A program made the translations under genes and the position numbers. 64,000 bases of DNA from Bradyrhizobium sp. 200. GTDB taxonomy: Bacteria; Pseudomonadota; Alphaproteobacteria; Rhizobiales; Xanthobacteraceae. The stretch lies in NCBI RefSeq assembly GCF_023100945.1, contig NZ_CP064689.1, positions 496,001 through 560,000 on the forward strand, in the 5' to 3' direction. The notes beneath the pieces were generated by a model. It saw nothing but the letters and a program-made list of their open reading frames with translations. It was not told the DNA's origin and made no database searches. Numbering within the stretch: the stretch's first letter is position 1; each line of letters starts with the position of its first letter. Of the stretch, positions 16,359 to 25,003 are shown piece after piece.

Positions 16359-17756
16359 ATGTCAAAGATCACATTGGGAATTGCCGCCCTTGTCTTCGCA
16401 ACGGCGCTGTGTGTGGCGGACTTTGCGATCGCGAAAGGTGGTCATGGCGGCGGCCACGGCGGTGGTCGCGGCGGCGGTCATCATGGCGGCGGCCATCGTG
16501 GTGGCGGCCATGGTCACGGCCACCATTTCGGCGGCCGGCATCACGGCGGCGGCCATTTTCACGGCAGGGCGGCGCATTTCCGTTCGTTCTCCGGCCATCG
16601 TTCATTCTCGGCTCGCCGTTCGTTCTCTGCGCAACGCATGAACTTCGCGGGCGGCGGCCGGGCGCTAAACTCGCGCGCACTCGCCCGCAGCTATCGCCAT
16701 GCCGCAGCGCTGCATCGTCCCGCGGTACGGGCCAGCGTTACCGCGGGCGCGGCGCTTGCCGGGTGGCAATACGGACGCTCCAGAGGTGGCGGCTGGTGGC
16801 GCCATGGCAATGGCGGGTACGGCTGGGTCGGACCCCTGTTCTGGCCGTTCGCCTATTTCGACATCTACGACTACGCGCTGTGGGGACCGCGCGTCGGCGC
16901 ACCGTTCTGGTACTACGGCTATGACGACATTTATGCCGGCCTGTTCGGTCCCTACGATTATCAGGGTCTTGCAGGCTACCTGCCGCCGCGCGGTTCTCCG
17001 GACGCCGGGCCGGACCGGCTCGCGCTGTTATGCGGCGAGGACAGCCGCGAAATCGCCGGCCTGCCGATCGACCTGATCGCGCAGGCGATCGACCCGACCG
17101 AAGCGCAACGCGCGGCCCTCGACGATCTCGCCAACGCATCGGTGACGTCAGCGCAGAAGATCAAGGCGGCGTGTCCGGCCACGATCGCGCTGACGGCATC
17201 CGGCCGGCTTGCCTCGATGCAGCAACGCATCGAGGCGATGATAGCAGGTGTCGCGACCGTGCAGCCGGCGCTGGACAAGCTCTACGGTCTGCTGACCGAC
17301 GAGCAGAAAGCTCGGCTGAACGCGGTCGCCGAAGATCAGGAAAGGAAGACCGAGCGGCGCAGTAACAGGTCGTTGGCCCGGCCCTGTGAGGTTACGCAAT
17401 CCTCGAGCTTGCAATGGCCGGCCGAGGAGATCGAGTCGCGGCTGCATCCGACCGATACGCAACGCACCGGCCTTACCGCCCTGCAGAACGCCAGCGCAAA
17501 GGCGTCCGACATGCTGGCCACATCATGCCGGATCGACGAAGTGGCCACGCCATCGGCGCGGCTCGCTGCCGTCGGCAAGCGGCTCGGCGTCATGCTGGAG
17601 GCAGTCAAACTCGTGCGCACGGCGCTCGATGATTTCTATGCGCTGCTGAGCGACGAGCAGAAGGCCCAGTTCGAGGCGATCGGCCCAAGGCAGACCTCAA
17701 GGCGGACCTCCGTTGCCGACAGGGCAGATATGATGCAGCGGCGCAGCCGCCGATAG
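16359..17756 (+). CDS. Exported Gly/His-rich protein with two Spy/CpxP-like LTxxQ repeats
   Basis: This is a 465-residue protein from MSKITL, with a Sec signal ending near FAIAKG. Residues about 25-70 are almost only Gly and His, a likely metal-binding or sticky segment. Aromatic- and Gly-rich sequence follows. The C-terminal half has two similar units: IDPTEAQRAALDDL...LTDEQKARL and HPTDTQRTGLTALQ...LLSDEQKAQF, each with paired cysteines upstream. These are the LTxxQ helices of the Spy/CpxP periplasmic chaperone and stress-sensing family. An upstream ATG (16344) is possible. A role in metal or envelope stress is plausible but unproven. Confidence 0.75.
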   Translation: MSKITLGIAALVFATALCVADFAIAKGGHGGGHGGGRGGGHHGGGHRGGGHGHGHHFGGRHHGGGHFHGRAAHFRSFSGHRSFSARRSFSAQRMNFAGGGRALNSRALARSYRHAAALHRPAVRASVTAGAALAGWQYGRSRGGGWWRHGNGGYGWVGPLFWPFAYFDIYDYALWGPRVGAPFWYYGYDDIYAGLFGPYDYQGLAGYLPPRGSPDAGPDRLALLCGEDSREIAGLPIDLIAQAIDPTEAQRAALDDLANASVTSAQKIKAACPATIALTASGRLASMQQRIEAMIAGVATVQPALDKLYGLLTDEQKARLNAVAEDQERKTERRSNRSLARPCEVTQSSSLQWPAEEIESRLHPTDTQRTGLTALQNASAKASDMLATSCRIDEVATPSARLAAVGKRLGVMLEAVKLVRTALDDFYALLSDEQKAQFEAIGPRQTSRRTSVADRADMMQRRSRR

Positions 17757-17832
17757 ATCGGCGGCGGTGACAACGCCTGCGATCCCGGCCTATTGTCCGG
17801 CGTAACAAGATGCCGAACAAAGGGGCCGCTGA

Positions 17833-18630
17833 ATGACTGCCAATCCGGTTTTGTGGGATCTCGACGCGCGCGGCGTCGCCACCGTCACGTTGAACCGTCC
17901 CGAGGTGAACAATGCCTATGACGCCGGGCTGATCAACGGCGTGCTCGCGGCGATGGATGAACTTGGCAGGAAGTCCAATCTCCGCGTCGTGGTGCTGAAG
18001 GGCAACGGTAAGCATTTCCAGGCCGGCGCCGACCTGAAATGGATCAACGGCGTGCGACCGAAATCGGCGGAAGAAAACGAAAAAGTGTCGCGCGCGACGT
18101 TCGAGGCCGTGCAGCGGCTGAATACGCTGCCGATCCCGACGGTGGCGCTGGTGCAGGGCGGCTGCTTCGGCGGCGGCACCGGCGTGATCTCGGCGTGTGA
18201 CGTGGTGATCGCCGCCGACAATGCACTGTTCTCGATCACCGAGGTGCGCTGGGGGCTGACGGCTGCCATCATCATCCCGCAACTCTGCGACGCCATCGGC
18301 GTCCGGCAGGTCCGCCGCTACGCGCTGACCGGTGAACGTTTCGGCGCGGTTGATGCGCGGCGCATCGGCCTGGTGCACGAGGTGGTGCCGCTCGCGGAGC
18401 TGGAGGCTGCAGGGGCGAAAGTCGTGGAGCAGTTGCTCGCCAACGGTCCCGCGGCGCTCGCGGAAACCAAGGCGCTTGCGATGGAAAGTTCGTTCGGCGG
18501 AATGGCTGTGGATGACGAGGCCTATGCGCGGCTGGTGAAGATGCATTCGACGCGGCGGCAGACCAGCGAGGCGTCGGAAGGACTGGCGTCGTTTGCAGAG
18601 AAGCGGGCGGCGAGGTGGGGCAGTGCATAG
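17833..18630 (+). CDS. Enoyl-CoA hydratase/isomerase family protein
   Basis: The 265-residue crotonase-fold protein has HFQAGADLKWI (first oxyanion region) and GGCFGGGTGVISACD with the second oxyanion Gly. ITEVRWGL follows, whose Glu is in the usual catalytic position. Such enzymes hydrate 2-enoyl-CoA or isomerise acyl-CoA. It is 22-49 bases ahead of the aspartate-dehydrogenase-like gene on the same strand and probably cotranscribed with the downstream transporter genes. This suggests catabolism of an imported compound through CoA intermediates. Confidence 0.87.
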   Translation: MTANPVLWDLDARGVATVTLNRPEVNNAYDAGLINGVLAAMDELGRKSNLRVVVLKGNGKHFQAGADLKWINGVRPKSAEENEKVSRATFEAVQRLNTLPIPTVALVQGGCFGGGTGVISACDVVIAADNALFSITEVRWGLTAAIIIPQLCDAIGVRQVRRYALTGERFGAVDARRIGLVHEVVPLAELEAAGAKVVEQLLANGPAALAETKALAMESSFGGMAVDDEAYARLVKMHSTRRQTSEASEGLASFAEKRAARWGSA

Positions 18631-18679
18631 GCGTTAGGCTCTGCCGCACTCGATGACGTTTCTTGCAGGAGTATCGGAT

Positions 18680-19486
18680 TTGCCATCAAAAAATATTGCC
18701 ATTGCCGGGCTGGGAGAGATCGGCAAAACCGTGGCGCGCAAGCTGGCGCTGGGGCTGCCGGGACTTGCTCTCGCGGCAATCACGACAAGGGATCAGGCGA
18801 AGGCGAATGCGTGGCTTGACCACGAAGGTATCTCCTGTCCGCTGGTCTCGCTCGACGAACTGCCCGCTCACGCCGACCTCGTTGTCGAATGCGCACCGGC
18901 TGCGATCCTGGATCAGATCTGCCGGCCGATGCTGCGCGCCGGCAAGCAGGTCATGGTGCTCAGCTCCAGTGCGCTGCTGCCCCGTCCCGATCTGATCGAT
19001 CTTGCCCGCGCACATGGCGGCCAGATCATCGTGCCGACCGGCGCCTTGATCGGCTTCGATGCGGTATCGGCCGCCGCCGAAGGCACCATCCATTCGGTGC
19101 AGATGATCACGCGCAAGCCGCCCGGCGGTCTCGCCGGCGCGCCCTATCTCGTCGAGAACGGGATTTCCATGGAGGGGGTGGAATCTGCCTTCTGCGTGTT
19201 CAAGGGCTCGGCGCGCGATGCTGCCGCGGCCTTTCCGGCCAACGTCAATGTGGTGGCGGCGCTGTCGCTCGCGGGCATCGGCCCCGATCGCACGACGATC
19301 GAAATCTGGGCCGATCCGGCGGTGACGCGGAACTGTCACCAGATCAGGGTCGATTCCGACTCGGCCTCGTTTGCAATGTCGATCGAGAATATCCCATCGG
19401 AAAACCCGAAGACGGGCCGCATCACGGCGCTCTCGGTGATTGCAGCGCTGCGCAAGCTGACTTCGCCGCTGCAGGTCGGAACCTGA
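18680..19486 (+). CDS. L-aspartate dehydrogenase-like protein (DUF108/NadX type)
   Basis: The product is 268 residues from a TTG start. That start is chosen because GCAGGAG lies eight bases upstream and it gives the family's usual length; an ATG 27 bases earlier is possible. It has IAIAGLGEIG as Rossmann motif. The C-terminal half (NVNVVAALSLAGIG, then DHxxR-like catalytic region PDRTTIEIWADP) fits aspartate dehydrogenases, which make iminoaspartate or oxaloacetate from L-aspartate. No nadA or nadC is nearby, so it may act on another amino acid in this catabolic cluster. Confidence 0.8.
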   Translation: MPSKNIAIAGLGEIGKTVARKLALGLPGLALAAITTRDQAKANAWLDHEGISCPLVSLDELPAHADLVVECAPAAILDQICRPMLRAGKQVMVLSSSALLPRPDLIDLARAHGGQIIVPTGALIGFDAVSAAAEGTIHSVQMITRKPPGGLAGAPYLVENGISMEGVESAFCVFKGSARDAAAAFPANVNVVAALSLAGIGPDRTTIEIWADPAVTRNCHQIRVDSDSASFAMSIENIPSENPKTGRITALSVIAALRKLTSPLQVGT

Positions 19487-19556
19487 ACGTCCTGCCGCGA
19501 TAGCCAAAATCCCTCGTCCGGGGCATTATCGCCGCGTACCATCCGGGAATGTCACC

Positions 19557-20921
19557 TTGCCCGCCAAAACCATCACCGAACCCGTGCGCCAAATTCCGAT
19601 CTACGGCGAATATGAAGTCGCCGTCCTCGGTGGCGGACCGGCGGGCATCGCCGCGGCGGTCGCTGCCGCGCGCGCCGGCTGCCGCACGCTCCTGATCGAG
19701 CGCTACGGCTTTCTCGGCGGCATGGGTACGGCCGCCGGCGTGACGAATTTCTGCGGGCTGCATGCCAATGTCCATGGCGAGATGCATCGGGTGGTGCAGG
19801 GCATCGCCACCGACCTGCTCGCGCGGATCGACCGGCTCGATGGGCTGAACGCGCCGCACCTCATCCTCGGCAAGATTTTTGCGCAGGCCTACGACACCGC
19901 GGCCTACAAGATCGCAGCCGACGATCTGCTGGCCGCGCACAAGGTCGACATTCTCTTTCATGCGCTCGGCGCGGGCGTGATGATGGACGATGAGACGCGC
20001 ATCCATGCGCTGATGGTTGAGACCAAGGCCGGACGTCAGGCGGTGTGCGCGGATATCTTCATCGACTGCTCGGGCGATGGCGATCTCGCGGCCTGGGCGG
20101 GTGCGCCGTTTGAAGTCGGCGACAATGCCGGCAGCATGCTCTGCCCCTCGATGATGTTCCGCCTCAACGGCATCGACCCCGAAAAGGCAGGCGACGCCTG
20201 GCGGACCATTCCGGCGCTGATGGAAAAGGCGGAAGCCGCGGGCACGCATCGGTTTCCGCGCAAGACCGCGATCGTGCGGCCGCAACGGTCAGCGATCGAA
20301 TGGCGGGTGAATTTTACTCAGCTAGCTCGCGAGGACGGCACGGCCGTCAGCGGGATCGACCCCGACCAGATGACGCGTGGCGAGATCGAGGGGCGGCGAC
20401 AGGCCCTCCAGGCGTACGAATTCCTGCGCACGGTGCCAGGTTTTGAAAAATCCTACATCGTCGATCTGCCGCCGCAGCTTGGCATCCGCGAGACGCGACG
20501 CGTGATCGGCGGCTATATGCTGTCGGGCGAGGACGTACTCGGCTGCGCCTCGTTCGACGACTCCATCGGCGTCAATGGCTGGCCGATGGAACAGCATGTC
20601 GCTGGCGACGTGACCTTCACGTTTCCGCCGATCCCGGAATCCCGCGGCTTCAACGAATTGCCGTATCGCATGCTGGTGCCCGAAGGCATAGACAATCTGC
20701 TGGTGGCCGGCCGCTGCGCCTCGATGACCCATGACGGCCAGTCGGCAGCGCGGGTTTCGGGTGCCTGCTTTGCGATGGGGGAGGCGGCAGGTTCGGCAGC
20801 GGCGCTGGCGTTGTCCGGGAATACGATTCCGCGCGACATTGCGGTTGAAAATTTGCAACAGATGCTAAAACAACAGGGCGCGTTCATTGGGCGGGATCAA
20901 CCCGTGCCCGAAGGCCTGTAA
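19557..20921 (+). CDS. FAD-dependent oxidoreductase
   Basis: The 454-residue protein starts at TTG with MPAKTITEPV; no in-frame ATG is available upstream. GGGPAGIAAAVAAARAG binds FAD, followed by ERYGFLGGMGTAAGVTNFCG, typical of the FAD_oxidored family related to fumarate reductase-like and FAD-dependent dehydrogenases. Near the C-terminus, NLLVAGRCASMTHDG and VSGACFAMGEAAG complete the FAD fold. Substrate unknown. It lies between the aspartate-dehydrogenase-like gene and the ABC importer and is probably part of the same operon. Confidence 0.82.
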   Translation: MPAKTITEPVRQIPIYGEYEVAVLGGGPAGIAAAVAAARAGCRTLLIERYGFLGGMGTAAGVTNFCGLHANVHGEMHRVVQGIATDLLARIDRLDGLNAPHLILGKIFAQAYDTAAYKIAADDLLAAHKVDILFHALGAGVMMDDETRIHALMVETKAGRQAVCADIFIDCSGDGDLAAWAGAPFEVGDNAGSMLCPSMMFRLNGIDPEKAGDAWRTIPALMEKAEAAGTHRFPRKTAIVRPQRSAIEWRVNFTQLAREDGTAVSGIDPDQMTRGEIEGRRQALQAYEFLRTVPGFEKSYIVDLPPQLGIRETRRVIGGYMLSGEDVLGCASFDDSIGVNGWPMEQHVAGDVTFTFPPIPESRGFNELPYRMLVPEGIDNLLVAGRCASMTHDGQSAARVSGACFAMGEAAGSAAALALSGNTIPRDIAVENLQQMLKQQGAFIGRDQPVPEGL

Positions 20922-20942
20922 GAGAGTCACGGAGGAAACTGG

Positions 20943-21947
20943 ATGACGAAGTTTGCACGGTTCGCGCTGGCGGGCCTGTTGGCGATTTCAGCGGCTGGGA
21001 TCGCGCGGGCCGATGACGCGCAAAAGGCAAAGATCGGCGTGCTGCGGTTGTCGTCCTCGGCGCCGGTGTTCATCGCGCAGGACAAGGGCTATTTCCGCGA
21101 AGCAGGCCTCGATATCGAATTGAAGTTCTTCGACGCGGCGCAGCCGATCGCGGTGGCGACGACGTCGGGCGATGTCGATTTCGGCATCACGGCGTTCACC
21201 GCCGGGCTCTACAATCTCGCCGGCAAGGGCACGCTGAAAGTGATCGGCGGCATGAGCCGCGAGAAGGCGGGCTATCCGCTGATCGGCTACTTCGCCAGCA
21301 ACAACGCCTATGCCGCCGGCCTGAAGACGCCGAAGGACCTTGCGGGCAAGCGCATCGCGGTGACGCAGGTCGGCTCCAGCTTTCATTATTCGCTGGGGCT
21401 GCTCGCCGACAAATACGGCTTCAAGCTGGCGGACGTGAAAGTGCTGCCGCTGCAGTCGCTGTCGAATGCCGCAGCCGCGCTCAAGGGCGAAACCGTCGAT
21501 GCCGCATTGCTGCCGATCTCGACCGCGCGGTCGCTGGTGGATTCCGGCGGAGCCAAGTTCCTCGGCTGGGTCGGCGACGAGACGCCGTGGCAGTTGGGAG
21601 CCGTGTTTGCCGCGCCGAAGACGCTGACCAACAATGCGCTGGTGACCAAGCTCCTCGCCGCATTGGTGCGCGCCGACCGCGAGTATCACGACGTGATCCT
21701 GGCCTCCGTGAAGGGCGGCAAGGCCGAGATCAACGACAAGACAAAGCCGCTACTGGAAATCATCGCCAAATACACCAATCTGCCGGTGGAGCAGGTGGTC
21801 GGCAATTGCGCCTATATCGACCCCGACGGCAGGCTCGACGTCAAGAACGTCGCCAACCAGATCGCGTGGCTGCAGGAGCAGGGCTTTGTCGACAAGGGCT
21901 TTGCGGCGGACGCGATCATCGCGAAGGAATATGTGAAGGCGGATTGA
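20943..21947 (+). CDS. ABC transporter substrate-binding protein (NMT1/SsuA type)
   Basis: This 334-residue periplasmic protein has a signal peptide (MTKFARFALAGLLAISAAG, cut near ARA-DD). It has the NMT1/SsuA fold: FIAQDKGYFREAGLDIEL, then GDVDFGITAFTAG and DLAGKRIAVTQVGSSFHY. The family binds sulfonates, nitrate, pyrimidines or aromatic acids. It lies 21 bases after the FAD oxidoreductase with GGAGG before the ATG. It works with the ATPase and permease that follow a 198-base palindromic gap. Confidence 0.88.
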   Translation: MTKFARFALAGLLAISAAGIARADDAQKAKIGVLRLSSSAPVFIAQDKGYFREAGLDIELKFFDAAQPIAVATTSGDVDFGITAFTAGLYNLAGKGTLKVIGGMSREKAGYPLIGYFASNNAYAAGLKTPKDLAGKRIAVTQVGSSFHYSLGLLADKYGFKLADVKVLPLQSLSNAAAALKGETVDAALLPISTARSLVDSGGAKFLGWVGDETPWQLGAVFAAPKTLTNNALVTKLLAALVRADREYHDVILASVKGGKAEINDKTKPLLEIIAKYTNLPVEQVVGNCAYIDPDGRLDVKNVANQIAWLQEQGFVDKGFAADAIIAKEYVKAD

Positions 21948-21958
21948 GGGTGTTCTTA

Positions 21959-22109
21959 CCTCTCCCGCTTGCGGGGGTCGAGACGAGCGAAGCTCGCTCT
22001 TAGGTCGACGCGCTCGTAGAGCGCGGCGGGTTGGGAAATCTATCCACTCGACGAACACTTTCTATGCGGAAGCACCCCCACCCCGGCCCTCCCCCGCAAG
22101 CGGGAGAGG
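21959..22109. repeat. Large palindromic intergenic repeat (CCTCTCCCGCTTGCGGG arms)
   Basis: CCTCTCCCGCTTGCGGG (21959-21975) is the exact reverse complement of CCCGCAAGCGGGAGAGG (22093-22109), with about 117 bases between. It separates the substrate-binding gene from the ATPase/permease of the same importer, so it may set different mRNA levels for the two parts. Confidence 0.8.
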
Positions 22110-22145
22110 GAGCGCAGCACAACAAGACTTGAACACGGGAGCCAA

Positions 22146-22919
22146 ATGGACCTGATAGCCGACCAGATCACCCACCGCTTCGGCGCGCTCGACGTGCTCG
22201 ATCGCGTGTCGTTCACGGTCGCCTCCGGCGAAGTGGTCGCGATCGTGGGGCCTTCCGGCTGCGGCAAGAGCACGCTGCTGTCGATCCTTGGCGGGCTGCT
22301 GCGCCCGCGCGAGGGACGGGCAGAGCTGCGCGGCGCGCCGCCGGCCGACAGCCTCAACCCGCTGACCTTCGTGTTCCAGGATTTTGCATTGCTGCCATGG
22401 TGCACGGTGGAAGCGAACGTCGAATTTCCGCTGGTTCATACTACGCTTGATGCCGCCACGCGCCGCGCTGTCGTCGATGACGCGCTGCGCCGCACAGGCT
22501 TGTCCGATTTTCGCGGCGCCTATCCAAAGCAGTTGTCGGGCGGCATGCGTCAGCGTGTAGGCATTGCGCGGGCGCTCGCGGTGCGGCCGGCGATCCTGTT
22601 GATGGATGAGCCGCTGTCGGCGCTCGATTCGCAAACCCGCGAGTTGCTGATGGAAGATTTCATTCGCCTGCTGGCCGACGGCACGATGGGCGCGATCTAT
22701 GTTACGCATAATCTGGAAGAAGCGGTGCGGCTCGCCGATCGCATCGTGGTGCTGTCGCGCCGTCCCGGCCGCGTCCGGAAAATCGTCGAAATCCCGATGA
22801 CGCGCGCCGAGCGCGGCGCGATCGACGCGCGCGGCAAGTTGCTGGCGCTGCAGAACGATCTGTGGTCGCTGATCCGCGAGCAGGCGATCGATGCCGAGCG
22901 CGAGGTCCAGCATGCTTGA
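22146..22919 (+). CDS. ABC transporter ATP-binding protein (SsuB/TauB type)
   Basis: The 257-residue nucleotide-binding subunit has Walker A GPSGCGKST, the Q-loop FQDFALLPW, signature LSGGMRQR, Walker B ILLMDEP and the switch His in YVTHNLEE. The sequence places it with nitrate/sulfonate/taurine importers, agreeing with the neighbouring NMT1-type binding protein. Its stop codon lies inside the start of the permease (ATGCTTGA), so the two are translationally coupled. Confidence 0.93.
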   Translation: MDLIADQITHRFGALDVLDRVSFTVASGEVVAIVGPSGCGKSTLLSILGGLLRPREGRAELRGAPPADSLNPLTFVFQDFALLPWCTVEANVEFPLVHTTLDAATRRAVVDDALRRTGLSDFRGAYPKQLSGGMRQRVGIARALAVRPAILLMDEPLSALDSQTRELLMEDFIRLLADGTMGAIYVTHNLEEAVRLADRIVVLSRRPGRVRKIVEIPMTRAERGAIDARGKLLALQNDLWSLIREQAIDAEREVQHA

Positions 22920-23730
22920 CAGCGCACCGCAGGACGATCGCGCAGCCGACGTCCGGCCGGTCGCATTTCGCGGCGCCGGTTTTGCGCCAGGCGCGGGGCG
23001 TTACTCGGGCTGGATCGCGCTCGCACTGGTGATCGCGCTGTGGCAGCTCGCCGGCAGCGCCGGCTGGGTCAATCCGTTGTTCCTGCCGGCGCCTTCCGCG
23101 ATCGCGGTCGCGATCTACAAGCTCGCGATATCAGGCGCGCTCTGGCAGCATGTATCGGCTTCGGTCGTGCGCATCGGCAGCGGCTGGTTGCTCGGCACGG
23201 TTGCCGGCGTGATTGTCGGCTTCGGCATCGGGCTCTCGACGCTGGCGCGCGGCGTCGGCATCACCTTCATCTCGGCGCTGTTTCCGATTCCAAAAATCGC
23301 GCTGTTGCCGCTTCTGATCCTCTGGCTCGGGATCGGCGAGGAGCCGAAGATCGCAACCATTGCGCTGGGCGTGTTCTTCTCCACCGCCATCTCGGTCTAT
23401 AGCGGCGTCGATGCAGTTCCGCGCAATCTGATCCGGATGGCACAGAGCTTTAATGTGCCGTTCCATGCCATCGTTCGTCGCGTGATCTGGCCGGGCGCGC
23501 TGCCCTCGATCCTCGCGGGCTTTCGCATCACGGCGTCGGTGGCACTGCTGCTCGTCGTCAGCGCGGAGATGATCGGCGCCCAGTTCGGCATCGGCGCGTT
23601 CGTGCTGCAGGCCGGCAATCTCATGCAGACCGATCAGCTACTCGCCGGTGTCGTGATCCTGTCGCTGTTCGGGCTGGCGGTGGGGAAACTGATCAACGTG
23701 CTGGAAGCGAGGCTGCTGCACTGGCGGTAG
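22912..23730 (+). CDS. ABC transporter permease (SsuC/TauC type)
   Basis: The product is 272 residues from the ATG overlapping the ATPase stop. It has about six membrane segments, starting IALALVIALWQLAG. The cytoplasmic EAA-like loop near MAQSFNVPFHAIVRRVIWPGA couples to the ATPase. It completes the importer. A long inverted repeat follows the stop, probably marking the transcript end. Confidence 0.9.
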   Translation: MLDSAPQDDRAADVRPVAFRGAGFAPGAGRYSGWIALALVIALWQLAGSAGWVNPLFLPAPSAIAVAIYKLAISGALWQHVSASVVRIGSGWLLGTVAGVIVGFGIGLSTLARGVGITFISALFPIPKIALLPLLILWLGIGEEPKIATIALGVFFSTAISVYSGVDAVPRNLIRMAQSFNVPFHAIVRRVIWPGALPSILAGFRITASVALLLVVSAEMIGAQFGIGAFVLQAGNLMQTDQLLAGVVILSLFGLAVGKLINVLEARLLHWR

Positions 23731-23745
23731 AGGCAGCCTCTCTCA

Positions 23746-23832
23746 CCGTCATTGCGAGGAGCGAAGCGACGAAGCAATCCATGCCTCCGCTTGTGGCGCT
23801 ATGGATTGCTTCGCTTCGCTCGCAATGACGGC
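23746..23832. repeat. Palindromic intergenic repeat (CGTCATTGCGAG type)
   Basis: CGTCATTGCGAG and CTCGCAATGACG arms enclose GAAGCAATCCAT and ATGGATTGCTTC, forming a long hairpin between convergent genes. The same family recurs at 27321-27436, so two copies bracket the gentisate dioxygenase/isomerase/hydroxylase genes. Confidence 0.85.
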
Positions 23833-23850
23833 CGAGAGAGCACGTAACCC

Positions 23851-24891
23851 TCACGCGTTGCCGCGGTCCTCGCGGAACAAATCGAGCTTCTGCTGCACCG
23901 GGCGGTCCGAGAACGAGAACAGCACTGCGTCGGTGTCGGCCTCATGCGTGACCCAGTGCCAGCTCGGCACCACGAACAAATCGCGCACGCCCCACTCAAA
24001 CGTCTGGTCGCCGATCCGCGTGCGGCCCTTGCCCTCGATCGCGGCGAACACGGTGGCGTCGGTTGAGCGGTAGCGCGCGGTCTTGAAGCCTTTCGGCAAT
24101 AGCTGGATGAAGGTGCCGATCGTCGGCATCGCGAAATCGCCGGTCTCGGGGTTGGAGAATTTCAGCTTCAGTCCGTGGCAGGCGTCCCACTCGTCGCGTG
24201 CCTTGGCCAGCTCCAGCGCCTCGCGCGTATAGCTGTAGGGATAGTTGAAGATCGGCGAGGTCTTGGATTTGCGCTTCTCGTCGACCGGCAGCAGATTGTG
24301 GCCATAGCGCGCAAAGCTGTCGCCGGCGGGCTTACTGATCTTCTGCTGGTCCTCGTTCGAGCCTTCGGCAAACGACGCATCGAAGAACTGCACCATCGGA
24401 ATGTCGAGCCCGTCGAGCCAGAACATCGGCTCGGATGTTTCGTTGGAATGATCGTGCCAGGTCATCGACGGCGTGATGACGAAATCGCCGGGCTCCATCG
24501 CGGTGCGCTCGCCGTCGACGGTGGTATGGGCGCCCTTGCCTTCGAGCACGAAGCGCAGCGCCGACTGGCTGTGCCGATGGGCGGGGGCGACATCGCCAGG
24601 GACCACCATCTGCACGCCGGCAAACAGCGACGTCGTGACCTTCGACTGGCCGCGCAGGCCGGGATTTTCCAGCACCAGCACCCGCCGTTCGGCTTCCTTG
24701 GCGGTGATCAGCTTGCCTGCTTCGGTCATGTAGTCGCGGATCGAATCGAACTTCCATAAGTGAGGCCGGCAGGCGCTTCGCGGCTCCGGCGTGACGAGAT
24801 CGCCCAGCACGTTCCACAATGCCGAGAGATTCTCGCCGTCGATCTTCTTGTAGAACGCCTCGCGTTCCGGGGTCTTCTGCACGGCTTCCAT
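23851..24891 (-). CDS. Gentisate 1,2-dioxygenase
   Basis: This 346-residue bicupin enzyme opens the ring of gentisate (2,5-dihydroxybenzoate) to maleylpyruvate using Fe(II). The N-terminal cupin has the metal-binding histidines in PAHRHSQSALRFVLEG, a later Glu/His pair is in SMTWHDHSNE, and a second cupin covers the C-terminal third. The start MEAVQKTPERE is preferred over one 18 bases earlier because its upstream GGAGG-like sequence fits better. It is divergent from the isomerase operon, sharing a 112-base intergenic region with a MarR-like operator. Confidence 0.92.
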   Translation of the reverse strand: MEAVQKTPEREAFYKKIDGENLSALWNVLGDLVTPEPRSACRPHLWKFDSIRDYMTEAGKLITAKEAERRVLVLENPGLRGQSKVTTSLFAGVQMVVPGDVAPAHRHSQSALRFVLEGKGAHTTVDGERTAMEPGDFVITPSMTWHDHSNETSEPMFWLDGLDIPMVQFFDASFAEGSNEDQQKISKPAGDSFARYGHNLLPVDEKRKSKTSPIFNYPYSYTREALELAKARDEWDACHGLKLKFSNPETGDFAMPTIGTFIQLLPKGFKTARYRSTDATVFAAIEGKGRTRIGDQTFEWGVRDLFVVPSWHWVTHEADTDAVLFSFSDRPVQQKLDLFREDRGNA

Positions 24892-24911
24892 GGTCAAGCC
24901 TCCCGTCATTT

Positions 24912-24946
24912 TTGTATCGTCTATGGATTGACAGTATACTTACAAT
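24912..24946. promoter_or_regulatory. Divergent promoter with probable MarR operator
   Basis: ATTGACAGTATACTTACAAT (24927-24946) matches its own reverse complement at 16 of 20 positions, with core AGTATACT. On the forward strand TTGTAT (24912-24917), a 17-base spacer and TATACT (24935-24940) make a good promoter for the isomerase operon whose -10 lies inside the operator. The segment GACAGTATACT is repeated exactly upstream of the gene at 29049-30188. Confidence 0.75.
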
Positions 24947-25003
24947 ATGGGTAGCGTCAATGACAGGCCGTGAGGCAAACGATAAAATCCGAGGGAGGTT
25001 CCG

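Noticed and set aside
16440..16560. Short repeated GGCGGC/CATGGC words resembling a repeat array
   Set aside because: They encode the Gly/His segment of an exported protein and have no spacers, so this is not a CRISPR or regulatory array.
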